The notes beneath the pieces were generated by a model. That model did not search any database, was not told the origin of the DNA, and was given only the letters and a program-made list of their open reading frames with translations. Position numbers and translations under genes: made by a program. From contig CM037860.1 in assembly GCA_021292105.1 (NCBI GenBank), positions 12,728,698 to 12,792,697 on the forward strand: a stretch of DNA of 64,000 nucleotides. Reading direction: 5' to 3'. This document shows, in pieces, positions 56,851-64,000 of the stretch. Positions within the stretch are counted from its first letter, which is position 1. Each line of letters begins with the position of its first letter. The stretch comes from Anadara kagoshimensis (lineage: Eukaryota > Mollusca > Bivalvia > Arcoida > Arcidae).

Positions 56851-57414
56851 TGGTGTCAATGGTGGTAACCAAGTGTCAATGATGGTAACCAAGTGTCAAT
56901 GGTGGTTACCAAGTGTCAATTATGGTAACCAAGTGTCAATGATGGTGACCAACTGTCAATGGTGGTAACGAACTGTCAATGATGGTAACCAAATGTCAAT
57001 GATGGTAACCAAGTGTCAATGATGGTAACCAAGTGTCAATGGTGGTAACCAAGTGTCAATGGTGGTAACCAACTGTCAATGATGGTAACAAACTGTCAAT
57101 GATGGTAACCAAATGTCAATGATGGTAACCAAGTGTCAATGATGGTAACCAAGTGTCAATTATGGTAACCAAGTGTCAATGATGGTGACCAACTGTCAAT
57201 GGTGGTAACAAACTGTCAATGATGGTAACGAACTGTCAATTATGGTAACGAAGTGTAAATGATAGTAACCAAATGTCAATGATGGTAACCAAGTGCCAAT
57301 GATGGTAACCAAGTGTCAATGGTGGTAACCAAGTGTCAATGATGGTAACCAAGTGTCAATAATGGTAACCAAGTGTCAGTGGTGGTAACCAAGTGTCAAT
57401 GATGGTAACCAAGC
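56851..57414. repeat. 20-bp satellite array, about 28 units, inside inverted flanks
   Basis: Unit TGGTAACCAAGTGTCAATGA with common A/G/T and C/G variants. Left flank ATCATCAGGTGAAGTAAT and right flank ATTACTTCACCAGATGAT are inverted copies, so the array sits inside a small foldback element. Confidence 0.95.
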
Positions 57415-59544
57415 GTTTCACTTGGATACCGTCATTACTTCACCAGATGATTCTTATGAAACATTAAAGCAAGTGAGTGATTGTAAATGCAACATATTTT
57501 CAGTCATGTTTAAAGTTTTGATCTGTGCACTAAGTATACCACAAATTACCTCACTAATGTGCCTAGTTTGAAACGTCTTGAATACATGACGTCATTAATA
57601 TAATGACGACGTAACGAAAAACACCACCTGTCATTATTCATCGTTATCTACAAACCATTAAAAATTCAAAACGTTTCATTAGAGATTATATGTTACCTGT
57701 ATCGGTGGCAGCAGGTAGTTGTTGTAGATATCTTCCTGGTTAGATAAAGGTTAAAATGAATCAATAGCTATAGACTCGAATCGAAAAAGGCAGCAATGAT
57801 ATTTTTCGGTCATAATGACTAAATAAAACTGAGTTATGATTGAATTACTTTGTGACGAAGCCTTTCCACCCAATTTCATTTTGTACTTCAATACATTAAA
57901 AGCCAGATATTAAATTATGCGTCAACGATCCATCACGTATATGATAGATCGACATGGATAATGATGTTCTTTAAAACCACGATATTTTACACTTTATTCA
58001 TTACATCCTATAGTCGTATGAACGTCTTTACATACAATCACGCTTGCTTTAATGGCCAACTCTATATAAAGGTCATCTGCTTATAAAGACCAGTAAAATC
58101 GTATCCAAATTGTTCTTTATTCTTATTATTTGAACATATACCGGTATATAAAGGCCACCTGCCCATAAAGGTCACTGTTACTGGTTACTTTGGATGCCTT
58201 TTACAGACAGGTTTGACTGTATATCCAAATGCATGCGATAACTCGATGCGCAGGGGGGACTTCGGTGATGACTTTCAAGTTATCGGGGTGTTCGGGATAT
58301 CGAAGTTCTACTGTAGTAAGAAAATCTTTTCTATTTTTACAGGAAGTAAAAATCAAGTTATCTAGAACAACATCTAGGCTTTGAAATGTGTTACGTAACT
58401 AAGATACTGGGGACAAAGAGAATACACACTGAGTAAAATTAATTAATAATGTCACAGCATGACTGTCTGGTATACTTGTAAAGTATTGTTTTAAAGAAGG
58501 TTTAAAGTGTTCGATAAAATATCGAATATTTTAGAAACTAATCGATTGTGAATAGACTTTACTAAATCATCTAAAGAGATTTTCACACTACTTACGTTTT
58601 TGTATTTCTCAAAACAGCCGGAACATTAGCCTACCCAATATACATATTAGCATTTTTAAAATTATTACTTTCTACTTTTTTATTTAAAATCGTGACTTAA
58701 CCAGTCGTTTGTGAGAACACTTATAAAACTTATTTATATATTATCTATTGGAAACTAATTTAGAAACTGTTACCCTTGAGAGGATTTCAATTCTTAAATT
58801 AAAAAATAAAAATCGGTGCAGTCATGTTAAATGGCCTGTTTCAGGACTTGCTTTCAGTACACATAGACTAACCCACTGTTCAATTGACAGTATTCTTATC
58901 ACCATGAAGTATCTGAATTATTAAAATGGAATAGCTATTTCATAGATGAAACACTGTTGTAAATGTCTTCACTACATTGATTAAAGTCAGAATCCCATTG
59001 ATAAAATGTCTTATACCGTGATCATTTATTAAAATTTACATTTTACCGTGACACATTGGTACAGAAACACCAACAGTGTCATAATACGTGTATTTAATTT
59101 ATATAATGAAAATTATTAAATATGTGTGGTAAATGATGCTGTTCGGCTCCGAGTTGTGAGTGATAGTCGTGGGTGGAACAGCACATCATCAAAATACAAT
59201 CTACACGTACATGTTTTTAACCCTAATGATCTTGATTATAATATCATCATCTGTTAATTATTTTATTGGGGGATATGTATATTATTACCCTGTTAGGTTG
59301 TACATTCTGACATTATATTGTTTAAGCAAAATTGTTCCTACGTTGATTATGACATGTCAGAAATCAAGTACATGTACTTCTTCACACAAGGGATAATAAT
59401 TATCACATCAACTTAAGACACTGTTTGTGAAACAAAAAGAACTAAAATGGCTAAATACTACTTACAGCTTACAGTAAAACCTCTCACATCCTATGGGCTT
59501 CTTTTTATCAAAATTGTTCGTTAGAAAACTGTTTTTTTTTCAAA

Positions 59545-59830
59545 CAAACATACTGATTCAATTCCAAAGCAAAGTAAACAAAACTTTGTAGACTGACAAA
59601 TTCAGTTAAACACGCGAACTTTCACCAAGGAAGTAAAGTCGGTGGTCTGGAAGGGTAGCTACTCCCGTCCCATGTGAAATCAAAACTGGGAACGAAAGGA
59701 ACATATAACCTTGCGACGACAAATAAATATATCCAGGATGATCTTGGATACAGAGACGTGTTTGTTAACAATAAGGTGACGAAGGCCATAATATAACTTT
59801 TTGAAGGCCTTGATAAGACTAGCATTGTAA
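59545..59830 (+). mobile_element. Dispersed repeat R1
   Basis: CAAACAAACATACTGATTC end, GACTGACAAATTCAGTTAAA, TTTCACCAAGGAAGTAAAG and TATATCCAGGATGATCTTGG blocks. The TAGCTAGC part is partly deleted. Confidence 0.75.
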
Positions 59831-60280
59831 TATACATGCATGCATTTTAGAATCTTTTCAAACCTGATTTATTCAATATTGAAAGAAAACAGATACAGAC
59901 TAGGAAGTTATAATTGTAAAAATGTTTTCATTAACTGAATTTAAGTGCGAAAATCATTGTGAAAGTGTCATGTATTTTCATGGACATTTATTTAACATTG
60001 TATATTTTAAAATATTTGGGGCGTTGTATATAGCTATAGAAACATGACAATGTCTAATAATCATTTATAAACAACCTGTATATGGCGTGTTGTTATTGCA
60101 CCGTTAGTTGCAATAAGTTTATTCAATTTTAAGACAGTCTATTATGAAATAAAGGTAAAATGTAAATGACCTAAAAGTACTTAAATCACAGCCCGTTATG
60201 GTTACTGTTGTGATGTTGTTTATATTGCATCAGAAAGCTTTCAACTATTCGCGATGACAGCAAGTCCATTAACATATAAG

Positions 60281-60650
60281 GATAAGTTCAAGAACAAGTT
60301 CGTGTATGCGTGAGCCCGTAAGAATAAGTTCAAGAACGAGATCGTGTATGCGTGAGCCCGTACAGATAAGTTCAAGAACAAGTTCGTGTATGCGTGAACC
60401 CGTACAGATAAGTTCTAGAACAAGTTCCTGTATGCGTGATCCCGTAGCGATAAGTTCAAGAACAAGTTCGTGTATGCGTGAGCCCGTACAAATAAGTTCA
60501 AGAACGAGTTCGTGTATGCGTGAGCCCGTAAGGATAAGTTCAAGAACGAGTTCGTGTATGCGTGAGCCCGTAAGGATAAGTACAAGAACAAGTTCGTGTA
60601 TGCGTGAGCCGTAGGGTTAAGTTCAAGAACAAGTTCGTGTATGCGTGACC
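60281..60650. repeat. 42-bp minisatellite, about nine units
   Basis: Unit GATAAGTTCAAGAACAAGTT followed by CGTGTATGCGTGAGCCCGTA. Because 42 is divisible by three, frames stay open on both strands (14-residue repeats such as SSRTSSCMREPVQI). There is no start context, splice site or flanking exon to make it a gene. Confidence 0.95.
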
Positions 60651-60891
60651 CCTTGAGTATGTGTTCCGTGGTCTGTCTTATACTCGTCAAACGCGATTGG
60701 TACATTACCAATAAAAATGAGTATCGTAGGTGCTCGGTGAATGGATTTTAGCAGTTTATAAAAATATAGCGTATCACATATTATATATTCTTGAATTTAA
60801 TATATATTCACCGAACATCTATGTTATATATCATTTTGTCATAATATCAAGTGCCAGTCCAAAGAAGTAAGCTTTATAATAAGTGTGTGTG

Positions 60892-60929
60892 TGTGTGTGT
60901 GTGTGTTGTGTGTGTGTGTGTGTGTGTGC
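60892..60929. repeat. (GT)n microsatellite
   Basis: Two GT runs separated by one TT. Confidence 0.95.
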
Positions 60930-61352
60930 TATCTTGTCCCGTGTAATTCTTTTACTTGAAGTATGGCTATTCGCCTAAGTACATAATTTTTCATCTACCC
61001 CAGTCTTAAGTTTTTGGCAAGAACAGGATGAACTGTTATAAAGTACATCAAAATCGAACAACAACTTTTTTCAGCACAATGTTAGTACACATTCACATTA
61101 AACTAGTATCTTAAAAATTAAAAATGTAATTTAATTACTGTATGTCCGACAGACCTACATTGTAATTCTAAACCAAAAATGCTCAGATTTTAAGAACTTT
61201 ATCAATTGTAATTTCAAATAAAACTCAATATTAATTTAATTTGTTTGTTTGCCTCCCTATGTAAACGTTATATAAAACCATTAATGTTTTATTGTGTTTG
61301 GGTTTAGTATAGTTTAAGCAATATGTTAGAGCTTTTTAACATACAGTACAGG

Positions 61353-61533
61353 CCTGTCGAAAGTTTAACATTAAGAAGAAAATGGAGAGTTCACTTCAGT
61401 CCTTCGTAAGCTTCTAGTATATATCGACATGTTGTCGATCGGCAGCTGTTGTCCATATCTCTGCCGCTTTACGGACACTTGGTAGCCAAGCTTCGAGTCT
61501 TTTCCGTTCGTTCAGTGTTAAACTTTCGACAGG
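61353..61533. mobile_element. MITE with inverted CCTGTCGAAAGTTTAACA ends
   Basis: An 18-bp left end CCTGTCGAAAGTTTAACA and its exact reverse complement TGTTAAACTTTCGACAGG at the right. Related to 26980-27183. No coding content. Confidence 0.85.
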
Positions 61534-61972
61534 TCTGTAATGTATTGAAGTTTTATTAAGGGTTATTTTAATTATTGTCCCCTCTAGTTTAGAGCGTCCT
61601 TAGCAAACATGGAACCACGGACCGATATCAATAAAATTATTTGGAATTCATTTTAACAAATACAGATTAGAGCACTTAAATTTGTTTTAACGATTTTTCC
61701 CTTTTTATGAGGATTTTTACAAAAGGAGATGTCATAACTAAGAGTTATGTATAGAACTAAAACTTCTTATTAAAGTTATTTACAAACTTTCATGTGTAAA
61801 TTTACACGACCTTGTTACCTATAAAATTCTCATTATTACTTCACATGTGTAAATATTGCAGAAATAGCAATGAAACACAAAGTATGTTAAAAACCAATTA
61901 CGTGGAGGCTTTAATAAAGTGAAACATTCTCCAAAAATAATTTTAAAAAATCTCAGGTCCCAGTGTTTCAGC

Positions 61973-62018
61973 ATTTTTTTTTTATTTTTTTTTTATTTTT
62001 TTTTTTTTTTTTTTTTTT
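61973..62018. repeat. T-rich homopolymer tract
   Basis: About 46 bases, almost all T with two A interruptions. Confidence 0.95.
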
Positions 62019-63089
62019 GCAATCTTCTTTGATATTGTGACTAAATGTTTTTGTAAAAACTGTCATGGTAATGTGCTGATTTTAAATTCAAGTTTTCAAA
62101 TTTACCAACAAAAAATTATGGATTGATTATGAAACTGGGGCCTTCAGCAGAACAAACATTTTATGCGTTCCTACAAATACCAGTTGACGCAGATAACTTC
62201 TAATATTTCAATTATTTTTTTTATATATTTTGTCGCTCCATGTGCACGAAACACGGCGGAAATTTCTAAAATATGAGTACAAAAAACTACATGATGCAAA
62301 AATAATACTCGTATACGAACCTTATGATTACCATAATGACGAGACTGTCCCTTCCCATGGAAAAATAACAAACAGAACAGCTGTACGCATCTTTCAAATC
62401 CAAGTACATTTGATACGAAGACAACCCGATATAGAAAGTGAGAATGTTATTTATGTTTCTGTTTGTGAAATGAATGTATTATTAAGTATCGGATTTTACT
62501 AGAAGCGGGCACACATAAAACCAACGATAATAAGTGACGCAATATATTTGGCAAGATTAGTAACACATTGGTGGTAAGTTGCCCAATGCACCAAATATTT
62601 AAGATATTATTATTATCTTATCTCGACATAAAACTTAGTTCTTTTGACCTTAAAACGCACTTGTTCTGTGTTGAATATGCGCTTAACTTAACTAAATCTA
62701 AATAAGCAAATCAGTTTCAATGATTTTTTTTTCGATTTAACGGCTGGCTTGCTGCTGTCGGTTCAAACGTCCTCTTCCAACTCCTTATAGATGGTAAACC
62801 TAGAATGGATGGCTTCCAGCTTACGGTGTCATATTCACTCCTTAATCCAGACAAATGATTTAACACCGCACTCCGATATTGTTATGCAAACAGTAAATTA
62901 ATAATTAAATTTAGTTCAAGTAATATAATATGGTAAATATCGATAATAAATTAAGCCCCTTTTAAGGCATTGAATTTCAATTTATATTCGATATCATTAA
63001 TTAATGTTGCATATTAAAAAGTCAAATTATTTAACCAAAGTCCAAACTGAATAAATACTGTCAAAATATCTTTATTACTCTATTCTTAG

Positions 63090-63730
63090 TTTAAATGACG
63101 ATAAGAACTGCCATGTTGTGGGGTAAAGTTTGAACCAAATTGTTGGTAAGTCCCTTAATACAGCAAGTAGCTATGGTATGCGATAGGAACCGGGATGTTA
63201 TAGGACAAAGATTAGTGCCAAATTGGTGGCAAAACTTACTTTTCTAAATCACCAAGAAGGTAATTTGACGGGTACTGACATATGAGACAAAGGTAGTGCC
63301 CAATCGCTGACATGTTTCTCAATGCATCAAGCAGCAAGGTATGCGATAGGAACTTGCATGTTTTTGGACAAAGGTAGTGCCAAATTGGTGGCAAAACTTA
63401 CTTGTCTAAATCATCAAGCGATAGGAACTTGCATTTTGTGGGTACAAAATAGGTGGTAAGTGCCTTATAATATCAAGCAGATAATACATATGATAGGAAC
63501 TGGCATGTTATGGGGCAATGCTATTACCCAATTAGTGGCAAGTCCCTCAATGCATTCAGCAGCTAATGAACACGAAAGAAAATGATTTGTTACTAGTATA
63601 AGGCAGTACCCAATTGGCGACAAGACTTGCTTCTTTACTTAATCTATCAGCTAGGGTATACGATATGAGCTGGCATGTTATGAAGCAAAGTTAGTACCCC
63701 TGGGTAACAAGTCCTTTAATGCTTAAATAT
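63090..63730. repeat. Degenerate tandem repeat, period roughly 100-120 bp
   Basis: The phrase GCGATAGGAACTTGCATGTT and the phrase AGTGCCAAATTGGTGGCAA recur five to six times with substitutions and indels. AT-rich, no coding signal. Confidence 0.75.
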
Positions 63731-64000
63731 ATACCAAGCAGGTTTACTTATACTATAATTTGTCTTAAAGTTCCATTTTGTTATAATTATTTCAAAATCT
63801 AAGGGCAATCACATCTCCCCTTCGGTGACAACCGGGTTACGAATCACAGTCCCGCTCAACACGTAAGTTTGATGCCTACTAGTATTGGACAGTTTGCCAA
63901 TTTGTTTGCCCAAACTCGTTGCTTTTCTCCGTGGTACTACTGTTTCCTTACACATTCAAGAACTGACAAGGGAAATACTCTTAACTGGACCGTAAATGGT

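Larger units (their letters stand above)
51743..64000. other. Upstream region of paralogue A, no supported gene
   Basis: Twelve kilobases with no exon that I can support on either strand. It holds microsatellites, an inverted/direct repeat at 53050-53160, R1 copies (54315-54700, 59545-59830), a 20-bp satellite, a G-run, a 42-bp minisatellite, a MITE and a degenerate tandem repeat. Short open frames here lack splice or family support. The distal promoter and 5'UTR exon(s) of paralogue A should lie at its left end. Confidence 0.5.

Noticed and set aside
60281-60650. CRISPR-like regular array
   Set aside because: Units are contiguous with no unique spacers, and the genome is eukaryotic. It is a minisatellite.
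62230-62502. 90-codon plus-strand frame
   Set aside because: No recognisable domain, splice sites or neighbouring exons. The length is within chance for this base composition.

Overview
The window is animal nuclear DNA. It is AT-rich and has no operons. Its genes are split into many short exons with consensus GT/AG splice sites, and its introns are full of tRNA-derived SINEs, a decayed LINE, foldback/MITE-like elements and microsatellites. The protein family and repeat style suggest a lophotrochozoan, most likely a bivalve mollusc. That identification is inference.

All supportable genes lie on the minus strand and form a tandem cluster of one family. Paralogue A starts at 51,696 and has a first stop at 39,495. 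Paralogue B runs from 18,440 to 5,090. Paralogue C starts at 1,721 and leaves the window at its left edge. The family is kyphoscoliosis-peptidase (KY)/hillarin-like. In order, the proteins have a Met-Gly N-terminus that fits N-myristoylation, a Pro-rich linker, a transglutaminase-like domain that has lost its catalytic Cys and His, and several beta-rich KY-type segments. These are followed by acidic and helical-repeat segments, a module resembling the microtubule-binding stalk domain of dynein heavy chains, and a short basic Ser/Arg-rich tail. I built the exon models by hand from splice sites, codon phase and paralogue comparison. They sum to whole codon numbers (about 1,141 aa for A, 1,194 aa for B) once one apparent indel in A and four in B, all in the largest exon, are allowed for.

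Between A and B (33.4-22.4 kb) lies an array of ten minus-strand exons, every one phase 0-0, plus one broken copy. Most of the internal exons carry an E-R-[QE]-[NA]-S or related motif. No start exon was found for them. The best reading is an alternative, combinatorial C-terminal tail of paralogue A, but a separate gene is possible.

Layout: 1-1.7 kb start of paralogue C; 1.7-5.1 kb intergenic with repeats; 5.1-18.4 kb paralogue B, with a 5'-truncated LINE at 16.1-18.4 kb and a foldback element at 14.2-15.0 kb in its first intron; 18.4-22.4 kb intergenic with SINEs; 22.4-33.4 kb tail-exon array; 33.4-39.5 kb no supported exon, many copies of one dispersed repeat; 39.5-51.7 kb paralogue A, including a duplicated 21-nt microexon; 51.7-64 kb upstream DNA with microsatellites, a 20-bp satellite, a 42-bp minisatellite and no supported gene.
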